Assembly (NCBI RefSeq): GCF_032854445.1
Contig: NC_088306.1
Span: 16,401,764 to 16,465,763 of the forward strand
Direction: 5' to 3'
Source of the DNA: Liolophura sinensis
Taxonomy: Eukaryota; Mollusca; Polyplacophora; Chitonida; Chitonidae
Length of the DNA stretch: 64,000 bases
Shown: positions 13,446 through 33,380 of the stretch, one piece after another
Layout: each line of letters starts with the position of its first letter
Position numbering within the stretch: position 1 is the stretch's first letter
Notes under the pieces: model-generated
Told to the model about the DNA's origin: nothing
Seen by the model: the letters and a program-made list of their open reading frames with translations, nothing else
Databases searched by the model: none
Translations under genes and position numbers: made by a program

Positions 13446-13717
13446 TAATTTATTTATTTACTTATTTATTGGTTTTTTATGCCGTACTCAAGAATATTCC
13501 ACTTATACGACGGCGGCCAGCATTATGGTGGGAGAAAACCGGGCAGAGCCCGGGAGAAACCGACGACCATCTGCAGGTTGCTGAAAGACCTTCCCACGTA
13601 TGGACAGAGAGGAAGCCAGCATGAGCTGGACTTGAACTCACAGCGACCGCATTGGTGAGAGACTCCTGGGTCATTGCGCTGCGCTAGCACGCTAACCAAC
13701 TGAGCCATGGAGGCCCA
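13446..13717 (-). mobile_element. V-SINE-like copy, full length
   Basis: Read on the minus strand it runs from GGGCCTCCATGGCTCAGTTG (tRNA-like box A region) through GAGTTCAAGTCCAGCTCATG (box B-like), the conserved core and ATTCTTGAGTACGGC to a TTTATTTA-type tail. Confidence 0.9.
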
Positions 13718-14605
13718 AGCATGACAAAATAATACACACTTATTCCTACATCTTAATATGGCTTTCTATAGCTGCTTGTGTTACCATGACCTCTGTACTG
13801 ATGCAGAATCTCCGCGTCAAGTATACCACTTGTAAAACACGAAAGACCGTGCCACCACCATTGACTGATTCCTACGGTAAATAACTGTCAGACATTACAC
13901 TGGGTTCAACATAAACTATATACGGTGAAGAGTATCTCTTGGAAGTAGAAAAAAACAAAAACAAAAAACATAAGTCAACTATAATAGGCCTGTATGAATT
14001 GACTCGATGTTCTTGCCATAATGAACACTAAAGTTGCCGAGCCAAGGTGAATCCCAATCATTGACTCTTAATTTAGCCCCGTCCTGCAAGAGCCCATCTT
14101 GTCCACTACAATTACTGATTCTTAGTCACACCGCCTGCTATTTGCTGCCTTCCAAGGTTTTCGTACGCTCATCACCAGTATTCTTCTAAAGGTAAAAAAA
14201 AAAAAAAAAAAACACTGAAAATTTGTTCAAGCTAACCTTTTGTCAAGGTAAGGCGAAGGTTAGCCTGCTCCAATCTGACCCAATTTGACGCGTCCACCCT
14301 TCGGCAAGAAATCGCAAGCTTTTTTCAAAAGTGCGTCAGGTGACGATAACCTTGCGCACGGTCATATTCCAGTTTTAGGTTTCAGCGAATTATGAGGCAG
14401 TTCAATGTTAAAATTTTTATAAATCTTCACACTAACAGACCTGTAATCCATTCTTATTATGAGGATAATTCAGCGTGATCGTCACAGCCAGAAAATAAGA
14501 AACAGGCTTCATGAAATGGTTACGCAGTGTAACTACAGATGCATTGCTATATTTATTTATTTATTTACATAAGCAGAAATTAATTTAACTTTTACCACAG
14601 CGGTG

Positions 14606-14873
14606 GGGCCTCCTTGACCGAGTGGTTAGGGCGCTAGCGGAACCCAATGACTCAAAAGGCTCACACCAATGCGATTGCTGTGAGTTCAACTCCAGCTCAT
14701 GGCGGCTTCTTCTGCAGCCGTACGTGAGAAGGTCTGTCAGAAATTACCTGCGGATGATCGTAGGTTTTCCACGGAATCTGTCTGGTTTCCTCAAACGATA
14801 ATGCTCACCGCCATCGTATAAGTGAACTATTCTTAAGTATGGTGCAAAAAACCAATCAAACAAATAAATAAAT
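14606..14873 (+). mobile_element. V-SINE-like copy, full length, diverged
   Basis: Starts GGGGCCTCCTTGACCGAGTG and ends CCAATCAAACAAATAAATAA. Its head is closer to a GACCGAGTGGTTAGG tRNA-like variant than the other copies. Confidence 0.85.
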
Positions 14874-16118
14874 ACCAGAGCCGTAGACTACGTGAGATTG
14901 CATTTATGTAGGTGTAGGAAAGGAAACCACCGTCTTTCATCATGTAGCTGACAAACATCCTGACCGAAGGCCGCATGCGAACTAAGGACCTGACTGACAA
15001 AGAGCCATTAGTCTACAGGTGAGATTTACCCATTAGGTAACAGAGCCATCGATTGACCACGTCTTGTTGTTAGAGATCGTGGAAAAACTGTTATTGTCTG
15101 AATTAATACAGCAGTTAAATTATGACTACCACTCGTGTCATTTCGTTATTAGAAGCTCCCTAATTTCTACATTATTCGTCGTTTTAATGCAAAGATTTGA
15201 CTTAGACCGTCAAGCCAATTTTAACTATAAATCTAAATTCATAAATAAATCCAGAAGTTACGTTAAAAAGTATCGGATTTTCACTAAAAGATTCCTAGCT
15301 TAGGGGTGTTCGGATTAAAATTCCCAAGTCGCTCGCAACAGACTGTGCGAACAGACGCTTTTATTACATGGAGGAAGTTGGTGAAGGCGGTGGAATAAAA
15401 ATCATGGCACAACATTTCTCCAAATTGCAAGGTTTTTCACCGATTCCACTCATTCTGGCGCTCCTCAGCTTGGCCAACTGAGTCATGACAGAATGGCAGC
15501 AGGTGCATGTATATCTCCTTCTGAACCTGCGGAATCACGCTGCACAATGTGACACTCGTAAATTGCCTGCCTCGTTGCCCAGCAACCAACAAGGAATGAG
15601 TCAATTTGAGGCCTAAAAATTTTTTTGGAAATCTTACATGTTATTTCTCACTTTCATCCAGCCAGTGTTCTGCAACACCGTCCCTATCAAAAAAAAAACA
15701 ATTGAAGCCTTGGATAGCAATTCAAACGTTATTAAGATTCTGGATGTTGGAGTCTCAAGAGCCAATGAAAAAAGAAAAAAAAAAAGAACACACACACACA
15801 CAATGTTTTTTTTCCCATCCCTACAATATTATACCCACAAATGCATCCATGAGCAAAATTAAATTAATTCTTAAATGATTTTTAAGGAGATGTTACTCTC
15901 CAAACTTTGCCAAACACGTGTCTTGGGCAAAATTAAATCGACTGGACCGTGTGAAAAGAGAGGTTTGAATCCTGCTCTGATAAACAGCCCAATTAGAGTG
16001 CTTATAAATACCACTGCAATGTAACGGACTGCCAGCAGTAGGAGTACATCCTTCAAAACATGATGGTCGATAAGGGCTTCCATAATTCAGGGCAAACATG
16101 TTGCAGGTCCAAGATGAC
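14874..16118. other. Intergenic; no gene identified
   Basis: Includes a (CA)n run near 15790-15803 and A-rich tracts. Short open frames are unsupported. Confidence 0.4.
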
Positions 16119-16518
16119 TTTATTGGGTAAGTAGAAAATATTTTCACATTTTCCACAAATCACTGATACAATCTATATACATAATATACACAAAGTCCTG
16201 TATTTCCATTTCTCAGGAAAAAATGATTTGTGGATAAAGCCTTCTGTGCTCACAAATTCTGTCAGTTCTCCCAAAATGTCTGCAAATGCCAGTACTCACT
16301 CAGTACTAACTAAACACATTAATATATACAGAAAGCAATGTTAGAATCCTTCAAAAACCACTCTAGATCTTTTGACCAACACCTGATTTCACTATTGCCC
16401 AATTGCTTTCCCTAACCATTTGCCCAATATCCTCTTGTGATGGGTGTCCAGGGTGACAGAATCACATCTTTGCAAATTTTGCAAACTTCAACAATGTCTG
16501 AGATGGCAGGATTCAGAC
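16119..16518 (-). other. Probable 3' UTR of RagA with AATAAA
   Basis: On the minus strand an AATAAA hexamer lies at 16119-16124, about 395 nt after the stop codon. It is the most plausible polyadenylation signal seen. Confidence 0.5.
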
Positions 16519-24806
<8,288 letters not shown>

Positions 24807-25110
24807 GTTGCTGGAGTGCTGGAGTGCTTGAGCTACCTCGTCAACTGTGCACAATCCCTACTACCCTTCACAAACCACTGGAAGCGAAAGAATATAAGCA
24901 ATTTCTCCTCTTCAACAAAACATCCCGCTATGTGCAACTGTCAGTCCGCCATTTTGTAATCACATGGTTGTCACACGTGAAGGTAAAGTTGTCGCCCCTT
25001 GACTAGCTCTGGAAGCAGGTGCTTGCCCTTTAAAACATATAGGCTTTTAGCCTTGTTTTCATGAAATTGAGCTCGGTTCTAAGTTGTTAACAACTTTATC
25101 CCACGTGGTC
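24807..25110 (-). promoter_or_regulatory. Putative RagA 5' UTR/promoter with YY1-like and E-box sites
   Basis: On the minus strand CAAAATGGCGG lies at 24946-24956, 140 nt before the ATG. It matches the YY1 consensus and has the orientation usual near housekeeping start sites. CACGTG E-boxes lie at 24974-24979 and 25102-25107. No TATA box is apparent. The start of transcription itself is not determined. Confidence 0.45.
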
Positions 25111-26564
25111 AAGCTGCCTTCGATAATGATTAAATCATTCATACTGTTACTTTGGTAGTTGAATGTAAACTTTACATTTTTTACATTTTACATTCAAGAC
25201 ATTTGTTGTCTTCGTATGTTCTATTGTTATATGTATTGACAATACTTATATATCTCCATATGTGCCCAGTTGTTTAATACATACACACACAGGCATGAAT
25301 AAACGCATTGCATTTAGGCCTACTCTCCCTAATCGCATATCCACTGTAGGTTGATTTGTTACCTAGGACATCATAAACAAAGGTATTTTACACATGTAAA
25401 TGCACGTGGTTGTCTGTACGTATTTTATACATATTCTACATTCAATGTTCATAATTTTGGTATGATAGGATACATGTTCTGCGTTATTGGTTAATGTTAC
25501 ATGCTAATGTTGCCTTTGTTTCGGGTGACACGAGTCCATTGTGACGTTGCAATTAATTCATGTATAATTAGATTGTTTGTAATTTGCTGTTAATTCTTTA
25601 ACGATAAGAAATACATGTTCCCGGTCAAAGTTTGCAATTCTCCTGGAAAACTCAGTCGTTTCTCATGGTATATGCCTGTAGCATATGTTGTGGACATATG
25701 TCAGTAAGAAATCCATATATATTGGCCCACTTGCACTAAGCACTCTTAGCGTCACGTGCATTCATACAGATACCATCTGGGCCAATAAAAACCATTGTAG
25801 AATATGATATTTTAAAACTATTTTACTTGGGTAAAAAAATTCTAAAAAAATAAATCGAATTATTTTTTGGCCAGTGTTTAATGATATTTCATTAGACATA
25901 TGCTTACTGTTTTTAGTGTTTCGTTACCTGTATCATAGCTTAACCTTCTGTACAGTTATTATAACATTCCAGAAGTACATATAATTCCTCTTCAATTTTA
26001 CTATTGTAACACAACAGACACAAATGTTCATTTATACGGGGTGGATCGTCCAACATCATTGAAAACTGTTGACTGCTTCTCTTCGCACGATTCCGTCTTA
26101 ATTTCGTACTTTACATACTTTCTAAGTTCTTTGATGATCTGAGTTAAACGTCGTTTACAGAACTAACCTCGCGATTATTGACCTGGGACGTCCATTTGTG
26201 TTGAATGCTGGTATACGAATATGTGTTTCGACGTATAGATTTGTGTTCTCATCTTCTACAGCGAGCTTATACTATGAGCAATTAATATACGCACGGAATC
26301 TGGTTAAGGCAGATCTATGCTTCTTCTCGTTAACGAGTAGTAACTGCGATAACATAAAGAATATTGGTTTGAATGTGCAATAACAGTTTATCTTGGGCAT
26401 GTTAGACATACCAGATTTCAAGAACAAAGAATAATAAAGAGAACAAGTTATTTCACAGACTTTAGTCAAAGTTGAGTCTCGGCTTTTACAGTGCTGATTA
26501 TGCCGGACATGCTCTGTATATGTCTAAGATAACTTACTTGAGAATCCCAATTTTGTCAGATACT
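25111..26564. other. Intergenic; no gene identified
   Basis: AT-rich sequence upstream of RagA. A short motif GGTATACGAATATGTGTTTC at 26210-26229 recurs in inverted orientation near 27680-27698. Confidence 0.4.
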
Positions 26565-26715
26565 TTTACGTATAGATTTATTATATTCTCGTACTTGATT
26601 CAGAGGGAATTTATTACATTCTTGTACTTGATTCAGAGGGAATTTATTACATTCTTGTACTTGATTCAGATGGTGATTTATTACATTCGTGTACTTGATT
26701 CAGAGGGGATTTATG
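26565..26715. repeat. About 33-bp tandem repeat, 4 copies
   Basis: Unit contains GTACTTGATTCAGAGGGAAT and TTATTACATTCT. Intergenic. Confidence 0.9.
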
Positions 26716-27184
26716 CAGTAATTAAGAATTACCAGAGCTCTGGATATATGAAATAGATATTTATAATACAGTTTAAAAATGGAAATATTTTTAGTGGTAC
26801 ACGATTAACTTCTCCCAGTACATCCATTCTAATGAGCTGATTTGGAATGGACTCCAGGTATCTGCTTGACAAAAATTAAGTACGTGTTATCGAACTCATT
26901 TTCCTGAAGTAGCAAAGAGTTTGAAAAAATCGAAGTGAATAGAACATCCTTTCTACTCTTTTGGGTCGTATAACAGGATGATTTAATTCTGGACCAGTGA
27001 CGTCTTAATCTGTTGCAATCAGCATCGCTGTAATTCTTTTTTACCTAATTCTACTTAAGCCATTGTGTTAGGGCGCCCCCCTAACACAAATTGCTAATAT
27101 TTATGCCATTACATGAACAGTTAGAATACAACCCTGATTGAGGTAAAATGACCAGAGGCCTTATGTGTGATCATTAATTTAGGC

Positions 27185-27455
27185 AACTATTACATTGTCG
27201 TCGCTGCTCTGGTTTTACTCTCTATGGTCTACGTATATCACATTGTCGTCGCTGCTCTGGTTTTACTCACTATGCTGTACGCCTATCACATTGTCGTCGC
27301 TGCTCTGGTTTTACTCTCTATGCTGTACGTCTGTCACATTGTCGTCGCTGCTCTGGTTTTACTCTCTATGTTGTACCTCTATCACGCTGTCTTCGGTACT
27401 CTGGTTTTACTCTCTATGCTGTATTTCTATCACACTGTCGTCGCTGCTGTTATAT
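27185..27455. repeat. 48-bp minisatellite, about 5.5 copies
   Basis: Unit holds CACATTGTCGTCGCTGCTCT, GGTTTTACTCTCTATGCTGT and ACGTCTAT. A 48-bp unit keeps all frames open, which explains the hydrophobic repeated open frames here. Single related monomers lie at 52928-52980 and 56447-56490. Confidence 0.92.
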
Positions 27456-27700
27456 TAATAGCAGAATCAAACTGTTGGAATGCTAAATTGTTGCTAAATT
27501 GGCCACAGTTTAAGGACTGGATACCAAAGATTGCCCTTTTTGACTCCGGTTGCCAGATTTGAAAGTGCCTGGTTAAGTTTCCTTTCAATGTGAAAGACTA
27601 GCCCAAGGTATTTGCACTTGTTCACACATTCCGGTCCTTGCAGGCTGACATGAAATCTTTCATCTGAATTTATACGTCGAAACAGAAATTCGTATACCGT
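27456..27700 (-). pseudogene. Decayed non-LTR retrotransposon fragment (reverse transcriptase thumb-like)
   Basis: On the minus strand the sequence reads VNKCKYLGLVF followed by KLNQALSNLA. A further SKRAIFGIQSLN-like piece lies in another frame, so there is at least one frameshift. The KYLG(L/V)xF...LATK(A)xxAxFG pattern is usual near the end of LINE reverse transcriptases. No catalytic region (YADD box) is seen, so it is a dead scrap. Confidence 0.55.
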
Positions 27701-29061
27701 CCCTCAAGAAGACGAACGTCAGGGTTACTAATAGCAAGGCCAATTCCAAAAATAACGTCAAACACAAACCACCAAAGAACAAAAGAAAGTATATAAAGTA
27801 CGAAAATACGACAGAATCAAGCAAAGAGAAGCAGTCAAGAAGTTTCAATGAAGTTGGAAAGACGCAAGGAATGCTCTAGGCGAATGAATGAAATCATTAT
27901 TCACATCGTGTACTATGCTAGTTCATAAGATGATGTTAAGTAAATATGTACCGGTATCCGGTAGATGCGGTGTGACTAAACGGTTCATAAATCCAACATG
28001 GCAATCTAATTCAACAAGATGAATATGCGGAGATCTTCCTTCTCCCGAAGAAAGATCACTTGTCACTGTATATGCAGACTGGAATCAGTGTTTGCACGAC
28101 ATGCAGTCAACATATTTATCCCATACTATATGGGAATGGGTACTATATAGCTCATTCAGGAGATCATTAATAAGATATTAAGAAGTGAACTTTTCACCTT
28201 ACTCTGGAGAACTCCCCTGGAAACTGAGAATAAACAGCACTTACGCCAGCGCGATGTAAGTTGACGAATAACCCATTATGCTACGCAGTCAAATACATTG
28301 TTAAAATACATAAAACAAGAAAATAGTTTCTTTTTAGCATTCTTCGAATTTGTCAACAATTGTTTTCAATGGGAATTTATAGTCGAAGGTTTGATGCCCA
28401 TTTCTGAAAACAGTTTAAGGCTTAAATAAGATTCCACTGATTTCAGTGAAAGCAATAACAGCAAACTTTGACAATGTTCTACCGATGACGTATTCGACCA
28501 CTTGTGGTCTTATTCAAAACGGTACAAAATAATTTCCTAAGATAGCGGTTGAGAGTTATTCCTCAGCAATTATTTGGCAAGGTGGGAGAACCATTTTTAT
28601 GGATGGGAATAATCAAACCATCATTCTAAGCCTTAAGGAATATGTCTTTAATAAGAAGGCGATTGGACATATACAGCAGCAGTGATTGGATATTAGATAT
28701 AGGGAAGCCGGATTTATCTAATTGTAATGCTGTTGGAGCCTGCAGCTTTTTTATGACTTAAAGGCAACTTTCAGAGCCAAGATTAGGTCGCTCTCTCTAA
28801 ATAAGGGCATTTTACTTCACAAGATAATCCACTTCTAAAAATTAATCTTATGTCTAGTTTCAGGAATAAAATGATCTGACTTAGCATTTAGAGTTTTAAA
28901 GTGTTCAAATCAATGTTCTCATTTTCTGATTCTAACTTTTTTTCATGTTTTCCAAATAGTGCCACGTTCAAGAAGCATAATTAAATTGGTGAAGTAACTG
29001 ACATATATGCCCATCTGCGCAGCCTGGTCTTACCTTTATATTGTCTCTGCTGGCTAAAAAA
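27701..29061. other. Intergenic; no gene identified
   Basis: No repeat or coding exon could be recognised here beyond very short open frames. Confidence 0.4.
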
Positions 29062-29072
29062 AATCTAACTTT

Positions 29073-29223
29073 GATTTATTTATTTGATTGGTGTTTTACG
29101 ACGTACTCACGAATATTTCACTTATTTGACGGCGGCCAGTATTATGGTGGGAGGAAACCGGTCAGAACCCAGGGGAAACATCCGCAGGTTGCCGTCAGAC
29201 CTTCCCACGTACGACCGGAGAGG
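29073..29223 (-). mobile_element. V-SINE copy, 5'-truncated, with target-site duplication
   Basis: Starts TTATTTGATTGGTGTTTTAC-like and ends ACGTACGACCGGAGAGG. Exact 11-bp duplications AATCTAACTTT at 29062-29072 and 29224-29234 bound it. Confidence 0.9.
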
Positions 29224-29575
29224 AATCTAACTTTAAGGTGTTCATTTTTTAATTTTCGCAGTTTTTTTTGTAGATCGATACATTTCATGCAATGCCTGTC
29301 TTAGCAGGGTTACTTTGCGCTATTTTTACGGTGGATCTTATTGAATAACTCCAGCACAAATCCATGCGCAGTGTGCATGTGATCAGATCTGATGGTGCAT
29401 CTGCAGTGTCACTTACATCTGCCGGATCAGATGTCAGAGACATTAAGAATTTATGTAGGCCCTGACAAACTATACACTTCGCCAAGTTCATGAGCACACA
29501 TTTGTACACATGCTGTGTAAATGGACATACAGATCGCTGTGTACATTTATACATCAGGATTAAATTTACACCTAA

Positions 29576-29862
29576 TTATTTATTTATATGACTGGTATTT
29601 TACGTTGTACCCAACAATATTTGATTTATGCAACGGGGGCCCGCGTTATAGTGGAAGGAAACCCGGTGGAGCCAGGAGGAACCCACGACCGGCTGCAAGG
29701 TATTGACAGACCTTCCCATTCATGTAGGGTCGACGAGGGAGCCAGCATGAGCTGGACTCCGCCTGCTTTCCTCCTAGCTTAATGCTGGCCACCATCGTAT
29801 ATCTACGTAAATATAGTGAAATATTCTTGAGCACAGCGTAAAACTTCAATCAAATCAAATAC
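29576..29862. mobile_element. Two V-SINE halves in opposite orientation, head to head
   Basis: 29576-29755 is minus-oriented (tail TATTTATTTATATGACTGGT on the left, AGCCAGCATGAGCTGGACT on the right). 29758-29862 is plus-oriented (CTTTCCTCCTAGCTTAATGC ... AAACTTCAATCAAATCAAAT). Together they make a large imperfect inverted repeat. Confidence 0.75.
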
Positions 29863-30238
29863 TAACTTGAGGAACTTCACACACTTACGATTTTGTGTTT
29901 CCTTGCAGTATACCCAACTGGTTTCATCTTGGTACACAGCTCACTAACTGATCAGTAATAAACTAGTATGTGCCACGTGGATATATACTGAACAGTATAC
30001 CACTTCGGATGAATTGATTGAGAGAGTTTGTATGCGTATATGAATATCGGATTGAACTATCGGAATGTGCCTTATGCTATTTGTCAGAAGCTGAATGGTG
30101 AATGTATTAACGAACACCTTATTAATGTGATTAATTCTATCGCTCCCCATTATGTGATTTTGATTTCTTTACCAATGCCCTCGATGGCCCTCGGCCATCC
30201 CCAGGTTAATTACTGGCAGACCTTCCCAAGCATAAATG

Positions 30239-30512
30239 GGGGCCTCCGTGACTCAGTTGGTTAGCGCGCTAGCACAGCGTAATGACCCAGGAGTCTCTCA
30301 CCAATGCGGTCGATGTGAGTTCAAGTCCAGCTCATGTTGGCTTCCTCTCCGTCCGTACGTGGGAAGGTCCTCCAGCAACCTGCGGATGGTCGTAGGTTTC
30401 CCCCGGGCTGTGCCCAGTTTCATTCCACCATAATGCTGGCCGCCGTCGTATAAGTGAAATATTCTTGAGCACGGCGTAAAACACCAATCACATAAATAAA
30501 TAAATAAATACA
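30239..30512 (+). mobile_element. V-SINE copy, full length, well preserved
   Basis: GGGGCCTCCGTGACTCAGTT head, GAGTTCAAGTCCAGCTCATG box B-like region, core, and an (AAAT)n tail. Likely target duplication CAAGCATAAATG (30227-30238) and CAAGTATAAACG (30513-30524), with two mismatches. Confidence 0.93.
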
Positions 30513-30537
30513 CAAGTATAAACGTGGTTTTGAATAT

Positions 30538-30745
30538 TTATATGTGGGTATGCTTGAGTTTTCATGTCGTACTTATCAATTTTGCAGACATATAATGACG
30601 ACGAAGGGTCATTAGGAGTGTATACATGTGCACCTACTGTGTCGTCTTTTGGCTCGCCACGGTATGGCTGAAATAATGCCAATGTGGCGTTAAGCCATAA
30701 TCATTCATTCATTTTTCTTGTGGCAGGGCGAGTCCATGCTGCCTA
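30538..30745 (+). repeat. SINE-like repeat of the GACGACGAAGGGTCATTAGG type
   Basis: Shares CATGTCGTACTTATCAATTT and ATGACGACGAAGGGTCATTA with 9531-9660. An ATTCATTCATTTTT-tailed insert (30648-30718) interrupts it before TTGTGGCAGGGCGAGTCCAT. Confidence 0.5.
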
Positions 30746-32700
30746 AGTAGCAACAATATACAGGAATCATTATATAGGATCTTTATGTCAATTGTGTGTC
30801 GGATTTCACACATAGAATAAGCCCCTAAAGCACGCAAGGGTAAGTCTTCCTATACGCCCACGCTATCCTCCTAGCATATATATGTGCACTGACGGCCTAG
30901 TCTGAATATATCATTATATGCGTATATATAGTTTCTACCTCCATGGTTAAAGCAACCGACTGCATGAGACACAGGACAATAATCCACTTCGAGCACACAA
31001 GCATTCAATCATGTCAGCATATATAAGTGTTTTACCTCTTCCTTTACTACAAGCTGTTCAAAAAGATTCGTAAGCTTCTTACGTCGGTTTACCCTAGTGG
31101 GGCCGATTAATCACGGCGTTTCCGACTAGGGATTACATTCGGCATTTCGCCTTATATATGTAGGCCTATACCGAGTTTTATAAATGTAACTCTAATATTA
31201 CAACAGCTCTCAGATGTTTCACTGCATACGTGAGCAAAAGCATGACCTATATACATGATCCACATCGCGTGATAGGCTGTCAGGTCAGACACGTGTGGGT
31301 CAAGTGAGCCAATACACTGTCTCTCGCTGGCAAGAGCCCTTGAGGCATAAACGATATACGTAATGGCTCTGCAACCATAAAAAAATAAAATAAAATAAAA
31401 TAAAATAAAATAATCACAAAATAATCCCTACTTCAAACGGTGGCCATTATATGTTGGAAATCACCCGAAACTATGAACATTCGCAAGGACAGAAAAAATA
31501 TTTGTGTATGACAAAAAGCCGTTTCTAAAGAAAATTACACGAGTCAGTTAATGCTCGTACTTGTGTTTGTCACCGAGCTGATTTGTTCCATTTATTACGA
31601 TCTATATTACTCTGCCTTGTATTTGAAAATCCTATGAAGTGAAGGAGTTCAACAACAGCTTAGGCCCTAATTATCGCTTTGTGAAAGATGTGTCCCTTAC
31701 TTGGCACATGTCTGTTATTTATTTACGAAATATTATTGAATTATTGAATGATGAGTTAAATAACTACCAAACACATGTCATTTAATAAATAAATACAGTG
31801 TTATGCACTGCGCTAAACTTTGCTAGTGACAGACACAGCAAAACTGATGTAGGGTCTATACATGTACGTACGGTTAAATTCTATCGCGCCGCGCAGAGCT
31901 AAATGGGAAGCTTAATTTGAAGAGATGACTGTATGGTTCAGTCCAAGTGACAGGGACCTACTGACGAAATCCCGGAGTTGATTAAAACCGCAAAAAAATC
32001 CGCGAGAGCTGGATTTGAAACTGTGACCTCTTTTGAGGTGAAATCGATCAATTCATCAGCGCATGCATGCAAAAAGCGATGGGTTCGATGACATGCGATT
32101 TAGTAAATGGTCTCACGTAGTGGCGTCTTGGAGTTTTACGGTTTAAACTTTTGAATATACTTTTCATTTCTTTCGCTGTCAACAAATGCGCGTGAGCCTT
32201 TGGGAAAGACCAATCTCCCATATCAAGCAGGGGTTGTTGTCTCCTACATCCACGAATTTGATTGACAGGTCTCGTTAAAACCTATACTAGCCCCCAGTTT
32301 TGAAATGGTGTCGGTGGAGGTCGAATGTCACCATCGTTCGGAATTCGATCCTACTTTGTATATATACCTCACGTACACTGAAGGCTGGACATCAACGTTG
32401 TTGTAAAGCGAAGCTGCGCTCGTCTGTTTTAATATGAAAAACAAAGGCCAGATAATGTATTAGCATTTCCTTGTAAACAGGGACTGATTGGTAGAGTCCA
32501 TTTCAGGTAGGGTACGGTGACATCGCCAGTGGTCCAACTGCAGACTTCATTTCTTGTTTTAAAAAAATGCTCAATGACAACAACAACAACTTTTTACGCC
32601 TAACTATGCATGAGTATAATACGTGTGGTAAATCAGACTCATGTTGTCTATGGCGCAAAAGGTGTGTCAAATCAAAAAATTGCAGCGCATGGTCACATAA
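30746..32700. other. Upstream flank of timeless; no gene identified
   Basis: Contains an (AAAAT)n microsatellite at about 31380-31412 and a CACGTG E-box at 31290-31295. No coding exon is seen. Confidence 0.4.
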
Positions 32701-32733
32701 GTAAAATAAGACAGCCTTGTAAAAATCATTTGT

Positions 32734-32885
32734 CGCGCATGCGCACTTCGAAATCGGGGCATTGCATTCTGTGACCTAGAAAACATGGCTGAAGCTTGAA
32801 ACGTCAGTTCAGACGTGAGACAAGACCAAGTGTGGTGGAAATTTAACATTTACTCTTATCTACGTTGAATTTCAAGAAGATAAAC
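32734..32885 (+). promoter_or_regulatory. Putative timeless promoter and non-coding first exon
   Basis: A perfect NRF-1-type palindrome CGCGCATGCGCA lies at 32734-32745. A strong donor AAAC|GTAAGT follows at 32885/32886. The first coding exon of timeless begins with a splice acceptor and 17 nt of 5' UTR (38028), so an upstream non-coding exon is required, and this is the best candidate. A 4-codon upstream ORF (ATG 32785, TGA 32797-32799) would lie in it. CACGTG at 33074-33079 lies just inside intron 1. Confidence 0.5.
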
Positions 32886-33150
32886 GTAAGTATTTTAGTG
32901 TTTTATCTACAACTTGACGTAAGTTTGAATTTTTAATGGCCATGTGAGATGTTAGAGGTTTTTCTCCCCAGGATGTTGCACCGCAAGTTCTGTGTGAAAG
33001 CGACTAGGCCTACCTGTCGGAACTTATGCCTATGTATATATACGATATACAACTTAGTCACGTTTTTATCCTACACGTGCTCGCCCTAGTATAGATAGTT
33101 GAACATCAGCCTACCTACCTTAACATATATACCTCTGTCTACTCGTTGTA

Positions 33151-33240
33151 ACTGTTGTCGCCGTGGTATAAGTGAAATATTCTTGAGTACGGCGTAATTA
33201 ACACCGATCAATCAAATAAATAAATAAATAAAGAAATAAA
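33151..33240 (+). mobile_element. V-SINE tail only, with 8-bp target duplication
   Basis: Starts TTGTCGCCGTGGTATAAGTG and ends (AAAT)n. TCGTTGTA occurs at 33143-33150 and again at 33241-33248. Confidence 0.85.
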
Positions 33241-33380
33241 TCGTTGTATCATGTGTTGTACATGTTTTTTCCAGCACTTATTGTATGGTAATTTAATTTA
33301 AAGTCAGTTATAAAGACTATACCTTAGCTATGTTTGACTTGTTATTAGCCAGTGAGCCCTTTCCCATATGTTCATATAGT

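Noticed and set aside
13446..13717. tRNA gene-like boxes at SINE heads
   Set aside because: Box A/B-like motifs are part of repeated SINE heads; no intact cloverleaf or acceptor stem was found.
15064..15303. 79-codon plus-strand frame
   Set aside because: No recognisable domain, AT-rich, no supporting context.
27167..27562. 131-codon hydrophobic repeat protein
   Set aside because: A 48-bp unit keeps several frames open. There is no start context, splice site or homology.
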